Assembly (NCBI RefSeq): GCF_016865235.1 | Contig: NZ_CP064030.1 | Location: 3,534,001-3,598,000 of the forward strand | DNA from: Dyella caseinilytica | Lineage (GTDB): Bacteria; Pseudomonadota; Gammaproteobacteria; Xanthomonadales; Rhodanobacteraceae | Direction of reading: 5' to 3' | DNA: 64,000 nucleotides | Shown here: positions 8,135-17,113 of the stretch, in pieces | Numbering within the stretch: the first letter of the stretch is position 1 | How the letters are laid out: the number at the start of each line of letters is the position of its first letter | Notes under the pieces: model-generated | What the model was told of the DNA's origin: nothing | Seen by the model: only the letters and a program-made list of their open reading frames with translations | Databases searched by the model: none | Position numbers and translations under genes: made by a program

Positions 8135-10155
8135 GGTTGATCTCCGACATCCGGTTGCGCGCCCATGCGCTCACGGTATTCCAGTTCGAACTTGCGCCGC
8201 AGCAAAGCGCCTGGATCATCCGGCACGCGCTGCAGATCGCGGCGCACATCGTTGGGAAGTTTCGACAGCGGATCATCGCTGTCCACGGCCCCCAGTTCGT
8301 GCGTCTGGTCACGCTTTCCTTTTTGTTGCAACTCGCCAGCGAGCGCCTGGTTCATCTGTTGCTGCAAACCCTGCTGCGCCTTCTCAGTCTGCGCACGCTC
8401 GCTGGATGATGCAGGTGCGGGATTTTGCTTTGTCGCATCCTGCCCCGGCTGGTTCTGGTCACGTTGCTGGGAGTCCGCGTTTTGTTGCTTATCGCCTTGC
8501 TGCGCAGTCTGCGATGCATTCGTGCCGTTCTGCTGCTGGTTATCTTGCCGCTGATCGTGCTGGTCCTGGCCGTTCTTGTCCTGGCTGCTCTTGCCTTGAT
8601 CGTTCTGACCCTGGCTCTGCTGATTCTGGCCATTTTGCTGACCACCATTCGGCTGGCCGGCCTTGTCGCCGCTCTGCTGCTGTTGCCCCTGCTGCCCGGA
8701 GGATTGCCCGGAGCTGCCGTTTTGCTTGTCCTGATGACCCTGTCCGCTGCCAGATTGCTGCTGTTGCTGCGAAGACGTGTTCTGCTGTGGTGGCTTGCGC
8801 ATGGCTTCCGCCACCACCTTGCGATTAGCGCGTGCATCTTCGTTGTGCGGATCCAGCTTCAAGGACTGATCGTAGGCTTTGATGGCATCCGGATAGCGAC
8901 CAAGCTTGGCCAGCGCATTGCCAAGGTTGTATGACGCATCGGCGCCTTTGGCTTGCTCAAGCGCTTGCACGGCGGCGGCGTAATCCTTGGCGCGATACGC
9001 TGCAGCGCCACGCCATGCCGGATCTTGCGCAAGCTGTTGTGCCTTGGCTGCATGACCCTGCTGCAATGCGCTCGCCGCTTGCTGGTCAGGCCGTTGCCAC
9101 CAATCCTGCCAGCCGGTCGCCTGAGCAGGGCCTGGCCATAACGGCAACAAAACCAGCGGCAAAACCAACACCCAGCCACGCCGGAATCCCACAGCAACCA
9201 CCAGCAAGAGCGGCAACAACAACCACGGCCCTCGATCCTGCCATGCGTCGCCGCTTTGACCTGTTGTGACAGAAGCATGCGCCGAGGGGCGTAGTTGCGC
9301 ATGCAACGTCGAAACGTCGCTACCGTTTTCCGTCATGGCGACATAGGTGCCGCCGCCTGCCTCGGCCAGTGCACGCAGGTGATCGTCGTGACGGCGGGCT
9401 ACGACCATGTTGCCCTGATCATCGCGCATGAAGCTGCCATCCGCCTGCGGTACCGGCGCACCTTGTTCGCTACCGATACCCAACACTGAAACATGCACAC
9501 CCGCCAGCAACGCCTTGCGTGCGGCAGCTTGTGCGTCGGCGTCAGCGTTATCCGTCAGCAACACCAGCGAGCCGCCACCCGCCTTGGCGTTCTGAATCAG
9601 TTGCGTGCCTTGCTCGATCGCCTGCGCCGCATTGTCGCCATCGACGGGCATGGTATCGGGCGCCATGGCGTCAAGCAGGTCATCCAGGCTGTGCGCATCG
9701 CTGGTCAACGGCGCAACCACAAACGATTGCCCCGCATAACCGATCAGCGCGTTCAAACCGTCATGATTCGCTGCGAGCAAATCGCGCGCTTTGTAACGCG
9801 CCCGCTCCATGCGGCTGGGCTGCACATCGCGTGCCAGCATGTGTTGCGACAGCGATATCGCGACAACCTGCGCAGCGCGATCGGCATACATCGGCTCGGT
9901 CACGCGACTCCAGGTGGGACCGGACAACGCCAGCACACCAAGCAACCAGCCGAGCGCAAACAACCCTGACGGCCACCGCGCGCGCCGGTCATTGCCGCTC
10001 AGCAAGTGCGGCAACAGTTCGGGATCAGCAAGCCGACTCAGCTCCCGGTGCGCTGCATCGCTACGCGAGCCGAACCACAGCACGAATGGCAAGGCAGTCA
10101 GCCCCCACAGCCACCAGGGCTGAAGGAAATGGAATTGCTGCAAAGCCTGGCTCAC
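8131..10155 (-). CDS. Fused BatB-BatC: von Willebrand A domain plus TPR and a Q/N-rich tract
   Basis: The 674-residue protein starts at the GTG at 10155, which overlaps the batA stop (GTGA). The N-terminus has two membrane helices, then a VWA domain (about residues 70-290) with a degenerate MIDAS: the usual DxSxS reads AISLSQH, but LLTDNADAD is present. More membrane helices follow near 305-340. TPR repeats (about 390-460, with SYNLGNALAKLGRYPDAIKAYDQSL) correspond to BatC. A Gln/Asn/Gly-rich stretch (about 465-610) and an amphipathic end complete it. In other bacteria BatB and BatC are separate, and here they are one chain. It probably scaffolds the MoxR-Bat complex. Confidence 0.85.
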   Translation of the reverse strand: MSQALQQFHFLQPWWLWGLTALPFVLWFGSRSDAAHRELSRLADPELLPHLLSGNDRRARWPSGLFALGWLLGVLALSGPTWSRVTEPMYADRAAQVVAISLSQHMLARDVQPSRMERARYKARDLLAANHDGLNALIGYAGQSFVVAPLTSDAHSLDDLLDAMAPDTMPVDGDNAAQAIEQGTQLIQNAKAGGGSLVLLTDNADADAQAAARKALLAGVHVSVLGIGSEQGAPVPQADGSFMRDDQGNMVVARRHDDHLRALAEAGGGTYVAMTENGSDVSTLHAQLRPSAHASVTTGQSGDAWQDRGPWLLLPLLLVVAVGFRRGWVLVLPLVLLPLWPGPAQATGWQDWWQRPDQQAASALQQGHAAKAQQLAQDPAWRGAAAYRAKDYAAAVQALEQAKGADASYNLGNALAKLGRYPDAIKAYDQSLKLDPHNEDARANRKVVAEAMRKPPQQNTSSQQQQQSGSGQGHQDKQNGSSGQSSGQQGQQQQSGDKAGQPNGGQQNGQNQQSQGQNDQGKSSQDKNGQDQHDQRQDNQQQNGTNASQTAQQGDKQQNADSQQRDQNQPGQDATKQNPAPASSSERAQTEKAQQGLQQQMNQALAGELQQKGKRDQTHELGAVDSDDPLSKLPNDVRRDLQRVPDDPGALLRRKFELEYRERMGAQPDVGDQP

Positions 10156-11129
10156 GCACCCACTCCCCGCACGCGTGGCCACAGCATGCCGAACAGCAAG
10201 CAAAACGCCGCCGCCATCAATGGCGTCCGAAACAGCTCATGTCGCAAGCGCAGACTGGGACCGTGTTGCGGCATGGGCTCCAGTGCATCGATTGCACGGT
10301 AGGCGTCGGCAAGCTCATTGCCATCGGTGGCGCGGTAGAACTGCCCGCCCGTTTCGTGCGCGATGTAGGTCAGCATGTCTGCATCGAGATCCGCCGACGG
10401 ATTGATCACGCTGTCACCAAACAATCCCGGCACAGTCATACGGGTGGCGCCGACGCCGATGGTATAGATGCGAACGCCTGCAGCTTTCGCAGCCTTGGCA
10501 GCATCCTGCGGCGAGATGCTGCCGGAATTGTTGACGCCGTCAGTCAGCAGAATCAGCACGCGTGCCTGCTCGGGCAGCGCAGCCAAGCGTTTCACTGCAA
10601 CGGCGATGGCATCGCCAATGGCCGTCTCTGTGCCCGGCAGGCCTACTGCTGCACCCTGCAATTGCGCGCGCACGGCGTCCAGATCGTAAGTAATCGGCGT
10701 GACTAGATACGCATGCGTACCAAACAGCACCAGCCCGAGCTCATCACCTTTGCGGCGCGAGATAAAGTCGCCGGCGATCGCCTCTACCGCACCAAAGCGG
10801 CTTAGTTGCTGACCGCCCAATTGCATGTCCGGTGTCTGCATGCTGCCGGACAGATCGACCGCCAGCATCATCGCACGGCCGCTGTGTTGTTGAGCCTGGG
10901 GTGGCCCGATCACTTGCGGCCTGGCCGCCGCCACCAGCAGGCATAGCCATCCCAGCGCCAACAGCCACGAGCCAGCACTACGCGATGCGACGCGGTCGCC
11001 GACATGCCACGTCAACCAAGTATGCGGCAAACGCAATGCCTGTCCCGGCGACACCGGCTTCCACGCACGCCACACGAGCCACGGCAGCGGCAGCAACGCA
11101 AATACCCATGGCCAGGCAAACTCAGGCAT
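10152..11129 (-). CDS. batA: BatA: von Willebrand A domain membrane protein
   Basis: The 325-residue inner-membrane protein has two N-terminal helices (about 5-22 and 50-70), a complete VWA domain with the MIDAS motif AVDLSGSMQTPD (about residue 90) and the downstream threonine/aspartate in ILLTDGVNNSG, and a C-terminal helix. MoxR-linked VWA proteins bind metal through the MIDAS and act as chaperone-like partners of the ATPase. The ATG at 11129 is preferred over the TTG at 11135. It overlaps the DUF4381 gene by 8 bases, and its stop overlaps the next GTG. Confidence 0.9.
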   Translation of the reverse strand: MPEFAWPWVFALLPLPWLVWRAWKPVSPGQALRLPHTWLTWHVGDRVASRSAGSWLLALGWLCLLVAAARPQVIGPPQAQQHSGRAMMLAVDLSGSMQTPDMQLGGQQLSRFGAVEAIAGDFISRRKGDELGLVLFGTHAYLVTPITYDLDAVRAQLQGAAVGLPGTETAIGDAIAVAVKRLAALPEQARVLILLTDGVNNSGSISPQDAAKAAKAAGVRIYTIGVGATRMTVPGLFGDSVINPSADLDADMLTYIAHETGGQFYRATDGNELADAYRAIDALEPMPQHGPSLRLRHELFRTPLMAAAFCLLFGMLWPRVRGVGA

Positions 11130-11625
11130 GCCCAACCTCTGAGGTTTTCGTGTGTTTCAAGGCGGCATCCAGCCAACGCCGAGCCGCTGCCTCAACGCGG
11201 AAACGGTCGAAATCGGCGTGCTGCTGGTACATGCGAGCGTCGAGTGTCATCAAGGCATCGACGGTCGCCATATCGACGGGGACTTGTAACAACACCTCTT
11301 TCCAGCGCTTGCCTTGACTCGAATGAGCATCGGTGGCGTAACGCCATGCAGCACGCCGCAGCAGCTGATGCAGCGACGCGGCATAGGCGGCATCATCGTG
11401 TGGATAACGCACTGCCACCTGCTCAATTTCTGCAAGTATTCGCTCACGCAAACGGCGTTTCTTGCGTGCGGTCCGGTAAAGCAGCCACGTGGTTATCGCT
11501 ATCACGCATACCAGTCCTAACAACACCCACCAACCCGGTGCTAATGGCCACCAGGGCGGCGCAGGCGGCATGTGTATATCCCGCAAGTTCAAACCGTCTT
11601 GCGCCTGAGGAAATGCAAGCCTCAT
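11122..11625 (-). CDS. DUF4381 domain membrane protein of the Bat operon
   Basis: The 167-residue protein has one membrane helix near residues 30-50 (PLAPGWWVLLGLVCVIAITTW) preceded by LRDIHMPPAPPWWP, the signature of DUF4381. A cytosolic helical tail with RRAAWRYATD and GKRWKEVL follows. The family is found almost only in moxR-DUF58-VWA operons and is presumed to be a structural subunit. I chose the ATG at 11625 because it overlaps the DUF58 stop (ATGA), the same coupling used throughout this operon. The frame extends 7 codons further upstream. Confidence 0.82.
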   Translation of the reverse strand: MRLAFPQAQDGLNLRDIHMPPAPPWWPLAPGWWVLLGLVCVIAITTWLLYRTARKKRRLRERILAEIEQVAVRYPHDDAAYAASLHQLLRRAAWRYATDAHSSQGKRWKEVLLQVPVDMATVDALMTLDARMYQQHADFDRFRVEAAARRWLDAALKHTKTSEVGHA

Positions 11626-12554
11626 CGCCGACCTCCGCGATCGCACAGCAAGGCAGACACCGACTCCAGCGGGTCCGCCGCCGTATCAATCACGCGAAAA
11701 GGAATTCCCAGCGACTGCGCCATTGCCGCGAGTCGCGCCTGGCCGGCACCGAGGCTTTGTTGAAATGATTCACGTTGGCGGATCGACTGCAGCACCAGCG
11801 TACGCCGCTGACCGTCATGCTCGATCGGATAATGCCCCGCCGGCATGGAAATCAGCTCAAGTGCATCGGCAACCACGAGCAAGCGCACCGCCGTATGCCG
11901 CATCATCTCCAACAAGCGGTTGCGTGCCAACTCGTCGCTACACTGACCATCGCTGATCAGCAGTACGCGATTCGCACCGTGTCGGAGTTTGATCACATGA
12001 TGCAACGCTTCCGAGAGCGGTTGCCGGTGCACAGACGCGGTGCGATCGCCCTTGGCGATCGCACCGCAGACGTCCAGTGCACCATGCACACCCGCGCGAG
12101 GCCGTTGAAGCTGGGTGCAGCCGCCAAACTGCATCAGCCCTACCCGCTCTCCGGCACGTACGGCATACCACGCGGCCAGTGCCGCAGCTCCCGCGGCTTG
12201 GACGGACTTGAAGCGCACCCGTGTTCCAAAACGCATGCTTGCGTGTTGATCCAGCAAAATCAGCAGCTGCCCCTCACGTTCCTCCTGGAACAATTTGGTG
12301 TGCAAGCGGCCACTCCGTGCGGTCAATCGCCAATCGAGGCGGCGCACGTCATCACCAGGCTGATAGGCACGCGACTCAGCGTAATCCATGCCGCGGCCGT
12401 ATAGACGGCTGGACTGGTTGCCCACACGCATTGCACGGCTATCCTGAGGCGGCAGGCGCAAGCGCGCAACACGACTGCGCAAGGCGATCAGTTCCGCCAG
12501 AGAGACACGCACACGGCCATCGCCGTCTGCTTCATGCGAGACCACGGTGTTCAC
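11622..12554 (-). CDS. DUF58 domain protein
   Basis: The 310-residue cytosolic DUF58 protein is a degenerate VWA fold that partners MoxR ATPases. Family hallmarks are GRGMDYAESRAYQPGDDVRRLDWRLTARSGRLHTKLFQEERE (positions about 53-94) and LLILLDQHASM, where the MIDAS-like DxxxSM is altered by an H. The start is a GTG at 12554 overlapping the moxR stop (GTGA), with no better upstream ATG. It probably forms part of the MoxR-Bat assembly. Its molecular role is not established. Confidence 0.88.
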   Translation of the reverse strand: MNTVVSHEADGDGRVRVSLAELIALRSRVARLRLPPQDSRAMRVGNQSSRLYGRGMDYAESRAYQPGDDVRRLDWRLTARSGRLHTKLFQEEREGQLLILLDQHASMRFGTRVRFKSVQAAGAAALAAWYAVRAGERVGLMQFGGCTQLQRPRAGVHGALDVCGAIAKGDRTASVHRQPLSEALHHVIKLRHGANRVLLISDGQCSDELARNRLLEMMRHTAVRLLVVADALELISMPAGHYPIEHDGQRRTLVLQSIRQRESFQQSLGAGQARLAAMAQSLGIPFRVIDTAADPLESVSALLCDRGGRR

Positions 12555-13546
12555 GGCAGCGGCACAAGATCCAGCAATCGATGAATGACCTTTTCGCTGC
12601 GAATACCTTCAGCCTCGGCTTCATAGCTGAGCAGCACGCGGTGGCGCAACACCTCATACACCACGGCGTGAACATCTTCCGGCAGCACGAAGTCACGTCC
12701 AGCCAACCAGGCATGCGCGCGTGCGCAGCGGTCCAGCGCGATGGTGGCGCGCGGGCTTGCGCCCCAGGCTATCCAGCGTTTCAACTCCGTGCCGTAGCGC
12801 CCTGCATCACGCGTCGCCAGGACCAGTTGCGCAAGATACTGTTCCAGCGCCGGAGCCATGTGCACGCCCAGCGCGGCTTCCCGGGCCTGGAAAACGTCTT
12901 GCTGCGTCACTACCGCTGAAGGGCTCATTGATGGGTGGCTGGACTGGGTCGCTTGTTCGCGCGCCAGGCGCAGAATAGCCAGCTCTGCAGCCGCATCTGG
13001 ATAGCCGATCTTCACATGCATGACGAAACGATCGAGCTGCGCTTCCGGCAGCGCGAATGTCCCCTCCTGTTCGATCGGATTCTGCGTCGCCATCACCATG
13101 AAAAGCTCGGGCAGGCGCCAAGTGCTGCGTCCCACGGTGATCTGCCGTTCGGCCATCGCCTCCAACAGCGCGGACTGTACCTTGGCCGGCGCGCGATTGA
13201 TCTCATCGGCCAGCACGATGTTGTGGAATAGCGGACCGCGCTCGAATTCGAAACTGCCCGACTGCGGTCGAAAGATATCGGTACCGGTCAGATCCGCCGG
13301 CAACAGATCCGGCGTGAACTGGACGCGATGAAAATCGGCCTCGATGCGACCCGCCAGCGCCTTGACGGCGGTGGTTTTGGCCAGCCCTGGCGCGCCTTCC
13401 ACCAATAGATGCCCATCCGCCAGCAGGGCAATCAGCAGGCAATCGATAAGCTGAGGCTGCCCGATGATGTGGTGCTGAAGGTCATCGCGGAGCCGGGAAA
13501 ACGCTTGTTGCAGACGCCCGGGAGTGGGGACTTGGGGCATATCCAT
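12551..13546 (-). CDS. MoxR family AAA+ ATPase
   Basis: The 331-residue ATPase leads the bat operon. Motifs are Walker A GAPGLAKTT (about residue 56), Walker B NIVLADEINRAP, sensor 1 MATQNPIEQEGTFALPEAQLDRF, and a C-terminal lid with arginine finger and sensor 2 (GASPRATIAL). The lysine-preceding alanine in GLAKT is normal for MoxR. These enzymes act as ATP-driven chaperones on VWA-domain partners, which here are the three genes directly downstream. No promoter was identified in the 130 bp before it. Confidence 0.93.
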   Translation of the reverse strand: MDMPQVPTPGRLQQAFSRLRDDLQHHIIGQPQLIDCLLIALLADGHLLVEGAPGLAKTTAVKALAGRIEADFHRVQFTPDLLPADLTGTDIFRPQSGSFEFERGPLFHNIVLADEINRAPAKVQSALLEAMAERQITVGRSTWRLPELFMVMATQNPIEQEGTFALPEAQLDRFVMHVKIGYPDAAAELAILRLAREQATQSSHPSMSPSAVVTQQDVFQAREAALGVHMAPALEQYLAQLVLATRDAGRYGTELKRWIAWGASPRATIALDRCARAHAWLAGRDFVLPEDVHAVVYEVLRHRVLLSYEAEAEGIRSEKVIHRLLDLVPLP

Positions 13547-13624
13547 CCGAAAATCCTGTACTGCTTCGTGCCGGCTCAGACCGCGGCGAAGTCAGAAAGT
13601 TTGGTCGTGAATCTTCTTTTAACG

Positions 13625-13652
13625 CAAAGGGGCGGCACTTGGGCCGCCCCTT
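13625..13652 (-). terminator. Probable terminator of pilMNOPQ
   Basis: AAAGGGGCGGC at 13625-13635 pairs perfectly with GCCGCCCCTTT at 13642-13652 over a 6-base loop, 24 bp past the pilQ stop. The T run is short (TTT), so strength is uncertain. Confidence 0.6.
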
Positions 13653-13675
13653 TGGGTCATACGCTACAGCGCCGC

Positions 13676-15892
13676 TTACTGCAAGCTGTCACTGAGAATA
13701 CGCGGGGTTACGAAGATCAGCAGCTCGTCACGATCATTGACGTGCTGAGTGCTGCGAAACAGGACGCCGAGGCCAGGGATATCACCCAAGCCAGGCACCT
13801 TGTTGATGGTGTCAGACTTGGTGACTTCGTAGATACCGCCAAGCACCACCGTCTGACCATCGTCCACTAGCACCGACGTATTGAGCGAACGCGTATCGAT
13901 CACCGGTACCTGACCACTACCCGTTACCGTGATGTAGTGATCAAGCGAATCCTTGTTCACGTTGATCGCAAGATAGACACGGTTGTCGGCAGTGATGGTC
14001 GGTGTGACCTTGAGCTCAAGCACGGCGTCCTTGAAAGCCACCGTCGCTGTGCCGCTGGTACCGGAACCACCGGAGGTGTTCTGGAACGTCACGTAACCGA
14101 TCTCCTGGCCCTGACGGATATCCGCTTCCTGTTGATTGGCGGTAATCACGCGTGGGCTGGATACCACTTCGCTGCGGCCTTCTGCCTGGGCGGCAGAAAG
14201 CTCCAGGTCCAGCGCGTAGTTTTTACCCAGGATCGCAGCAGCCAGCGTGGAGGCCGTGCCCGTGGTTGGCGCTGCTGGCAGGTTTACATTGAGTCCGCCT
14301 GAGCTCAAACCGCCACCAAGCGTAGAGGTTGTTGAGCTATTGCCCTGCGTATTACCAATGCCTGAGCCAACCTGTAAAACCTGCCCACTCGGATTGGTGC
14401 GATTACCGGTAACACCCCACTGGACGCCCAGATCACGCTCGAAATCGTCCGTCGCAATCACGATGCGCGATTCGATCAATACCTGCTGAACCGGCCGATC
14501 AAGCTGGGCAATGATTGCGCGCAGCTCGACCGTCTTTTCGGCGGTGTCGTTGATCAGCAACGTGTTGGTGCGCTGATCGAAAGTCACGCTGCCACGCGGC
14601 GACAGAAAACCTCGATGCTGCGATGCTGCGCCAGAAGTACCACCGCCACCAACACCAGCAATGCTCTGCAAGCTACCCGTCGTCAAAAGCTTGGCGATAT
14701 CCTGCGCTTTGCCATAGCTGATCGGCACGTAGGTCGTAATCAGCGGCGCCGTATCTTCCGCTTTGAAACGAGCATCGGCGATGTTCTGTTCGTAATCAGC
14801 CAGTTCCTTCTGCGGTGCAATCCAGATCACATTGCCGTCGCGGCGCTTGTCCAGATCCTTGGCACGCAGGATCACGTCCAGCGCCTGATCCCAAGGCACA
14901 TTGTTCAGCCGCAGAGTGATACTGCCTCCGACCGTATCCGACGCGACCATATTGACACCCGAGTAATCGGCCAGCAATTGCAACACCGAACGAACCGGGA
15001 TGTCCTGGAAGTTGAAGGTCACACGATTGCCTGTGTAAACCGGCTGTGCAAAGGAACCTGGGTTGGTGTCCTTCGAGCTCTGCTTCTTCGACGTAACTTC
15101 AATGACGTATTGACTACCCGTCTGGTACGACGAGGTATCAACATCACCGTTAATAGCAATATCCAGATGAGCGCCATTGGGTGTGGAGCGCGGCGAGATC
15201 GACTGCACGGGTGTGGCAAAGTCGAGCACGTTCAGACGCTGGGACTGGCCAGCCGGCAGCTGGGCGCCCACGATATCCACGGCAATGTTGCTACCCTGAC
15301 GATTCATGTTGGCGTTGGCGCCGGTACCGCTGAAGTTGATCAGTACACGTCCGGAACCGTTGGCGCCGCGCTGGAAATCGATCGTAGTGATCGCAGGCCC
15401 ATTCAGTGCGGAAGGCAGCGCCTTGGACGGATCGATCGTGGCTGCCGTTGTCACAGGCTGCGTCTGCGTGCCGTTGTTGACCACCAGCACTAAACTATTG
15501 CCTTCAACGTGGGACTTGTAAGCTGAAGCCTGCATAAGTTCGACGACCACACGCGTACGTCCACCCGCGGCCACCGCCGATACACCGGTTGTCGTACCGA
15601 CACCAATATCCTGATGCCGCGCCGCATCGTTGGTCGTATCGGGAAAATCAATCGCAATACGCGGCGGATTATCTGTCGTGAAGATATTTGGCTGGGGCAA
15701 CTGGCTGCTATTGAAGTTCATGCGCAGCTCGACACGGCCGCCAGGCAGTGTCTTGTAGGTGATGTCCTGGAGCGTGCTGGTGGCGGCAGCAGCATTCGCC
15801 CATGCGGCTGCGCCGAACACCATCATCGTCATCAGGCAACGGCTGGCCAGTGTCATGGCGCGGCTCCGGACTGGTTTGATTGGATTAGTCAT
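13676..15892 (-). CDS. pilQ: Type IV pilus secretin PilQ
   Basis: The 738-residue outer-membrane secretin is the channel through which the pilus emerges. After a signal peptide (about 14-36) come two AMIN domains that bind peptidoglycan (about 40-290), an STN/N0 domain (VTFNFQDIPVRSVLQLLADYSGVN), an N1 domain (ITTYVPISYGKAQDIAKLL), and the C-terminal secretin pore. The pore carries VSSPRVITANQQEADIRQGQEIGY and the VPGLGDIPGLGVLFRS motif. Start at the ATG 15892, within 20 bp of the pilP stop. The longer frame to 16024 overlaps pilP and is rejected. It is last in the pilMNOPQ operon. Confidence 0.96.
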   Translation of the reverse strand: MTNPIKPVRSRAMTLASRCLMTMMVFGAAAWANAAAATSTLQDITYKTLPGGRVELRMNFNSSQLPQPNIFTTDNPPRIAIDFPDTTNDAARHQDIGVGTTTGVSAVAAGGRTRVVVELMQASAYKSHVEGNSLVLVVNNGTQTQPVTTAATIDPSKALPSALNGPAITTIDFQRGANGSGRVLINFSGTGANANMNRQGSNIAVDIVGAQLPAGQSQRLNVLDFATPVQSISPRSTPNGAHLDIAINGDVDTSSYQTGSQYVIEVTSKKQSSKDTNPGSFAQPVYTGNRVTFNFQDIPVRSVLQLLADYSGVNMVASDTVGGSITLRLNNVPWDQALDVILRAKDLDKRRDGNVIWIAPQKELADYEQNIADARFKAEDTAPLITTYVPISYGKAQDIAKLLTTGSLQSIAGVGGGGTSGAASQHRGFLSPRGSVTFDQRTNTLLINDTAEKTVELRAIIAQLDRPVQQVLIESRIVIATDDFERDLGVQWGVTGNRTNPSGQVLQVGSGIGNTQGNSSTTSTLGGGLSSGGLNVNLPAAPTTGTASTLAAAILGKNYALDLELSAAQAEGRSEVVSSPRVITANQQEADIRQGQEIGYVTFQNTSGGSGTSGTATVAFKDAVLELKVTPTITADNRVYLAINVNKDSLDHYITVTGSGQVPVIDTRSLNTSVLVDDGQTVVLGGIYEVTKSDTINKVPGLGDIPGLGVLFRSTQHVNDRDELLIFVTPRILSDSLQ

Positions 15893-15911
15893 TGCATCAG
15901 CCCCTGTATTC

Positions 15912-16445
15912 CTATTTCGCGACAAGCGCGATGCTGGCCGGACGTTCCATCCAGCCGCCATTGCCGTTGGAAACCAATTCGACCAGATCGATGTGATCGC
16001 TGCTGACGGCAGTGATGCGCCCATAGTTCTGGCCCATGTATTCGTTCTTGTGCACGCGATGGATCACGCCGCCTGGATCTTTGATCAGAGCTTCCATGGT
16101 GGCACCCATGCCGATCGTGCCAACCATCCTCAAGCTATCCAGCGAGTAGGCTTCCAAAGGCTCTCTGGCACGCCCTTCATCCGGCCGGGGTCCATTGTTC
16201 TGGTTAAGTTCGTCAGGACTGGGACTGAAGGGGTCCCGCTTGTCCTGATCGTTGTAAGTGAACGACTCGAAGGTCTTGATCACCGGCAGCGGCGGGATGG
16301 GTGCGCCGCGCTTGGCCTTTTCCTGCGCGACCCAGTCGCGCAGATCCGACATCCCGCGCGTACAACCTGCGAGCATCAGCGCCGTGCCAAGCAGCAACAA
16401 GACCTTGGCCAGAAGAACAGGTTTCATGGCAGGCATGTTCCTCAT
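15912..16445 (-). CDS. pilP: Type IV pilus lipoprotein PilP
   Basis: The 177-residue inner-membrane lipoprotein couples PilN/PilO to PilQ. A signal peptide ends at a lipobox-like LMLAGC (cysteine near residue 28). A disordered stretch follows, then the HR beta domain beginning YSLDSLRMVGTIG and ending HKNEYMGQNYGRITAVSSDHIDLVELV, which is diagnostic for PilP. The ATG at 16445 overlaps the pilO stop (ATGA). Confidence 0.95.
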   Translation of the reverse strand: MRNMPAMKPVLLAKVLLLLGTALMLAGCTRGMSDLRDWVAQEKAKRGAPIPPLPVIKTFESFTYNDQDKRDPFSPSPDELNQNNGPRPDEGRAREPLEAYSLDSLRMVGTIGMGATMEALIKDPGGVIHRVHKNEYMGQNYGRITAVSSDHIDLVELVSNGNGGWMERPASIALVAK

Positions 16446-17113
16446 TTCCGCCCCCCAGCCTTCTTACCCTTGGCCTTGCTTGCTGTATCGCCCGTTTCGG
16501 AATCATCCAGATAGCGATAAGTCTTCACCGTGCCCTGCAATACCAGTAACTGGTTGGGACCGGGCTCTGCGCCCTTGCCAGGTGAATTAAGGGGAGTCAG
16601 CGAAACATCGTGCATGGTCAGAATCACCACACGCGGCAGCGAAGCCACGCCGCTGATGAATGCACCAAACTGATGGTAAGTACCGATCATCTTCAGCTGG
16701 ATCGGCTTCTCGGCGTAGAAGTCCTTCGGTACTTCCGTACCCGGCTGGAACAGCTCCTGTTGCAAACCAGCTGACAAAGCCGTTTGCGAAACATCCACCA
16801 ACAGCTCAGGCATTTCGGTCCTGCTTGGCAACTGGCGCAGCAATTGGCGCAGCATGTCCTTCATCTCGTCGAGCTGCTGTTGCAGCGCTTCCAGATTGAC
16901 CGATTTGGCCTGCTTGTCGGAGAACTCCTTCTTGAGCGCCTCCTCTTTCCCGGCAAGACTCTGCAAGCTGTTTTGCTGATCGCTGATAAAGCTGTACCAG
17001 CCGAGAAAGATGATCACCACGAACAACAACACCGTAAAGAACGTCTTGACCGACATCGGCCAGCCGCCGATGTTGTTGCGGTCCAGACTGCGCAAATCGT
17101 CGAGGAGTTTCAT
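16442..17113 (-). CDS. pilO: Type IV pilus alignment protein PilO
   Basis: The 223-residue bitopic protein has a cytoplasmic leader, one helix (about 22-42), a coiled coil (about 45-95, rich in E/K/Q) and a ferredoxin-like periplasmic domain. The segment PGTEVPKDFYAEKPIQLKMIGTYHQFGAFISGVASLPRVV is characteristic. It heterodimerises with PilN. The pilN stop and pilO ATG share bases (TAATG at 17115-17111). Confidence 0.95.
   Translation of the reverse strand: MKLLDDLRSLDRNNIGGWPMSVKTFFTVLLFVVIIFLGWYSFISDQQNSLQSLAGKEEALKKEFSDKQAKSVNLEALQQQLDEMKDMLRQLLRQLPSRTEMPELLVDVSQTALSAGLQQELFQPGTEVPKDFYAEKPIQLKMIGTYHQFGAFISGVASLPRVVILTMHDVSLTPLNSPGKGAEPGPNQLLVLQGTVKTYRYLDDSETGDTASKAKGKKAGGRK

Noticed and set aside
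9519..10706. 395-codon open frame antisense to batA and batBC
   Set aside because: The sense strand has intact VWA proteins with overlapping starts; the antisense product is Arg/Ala/His-rich shadow sequence.
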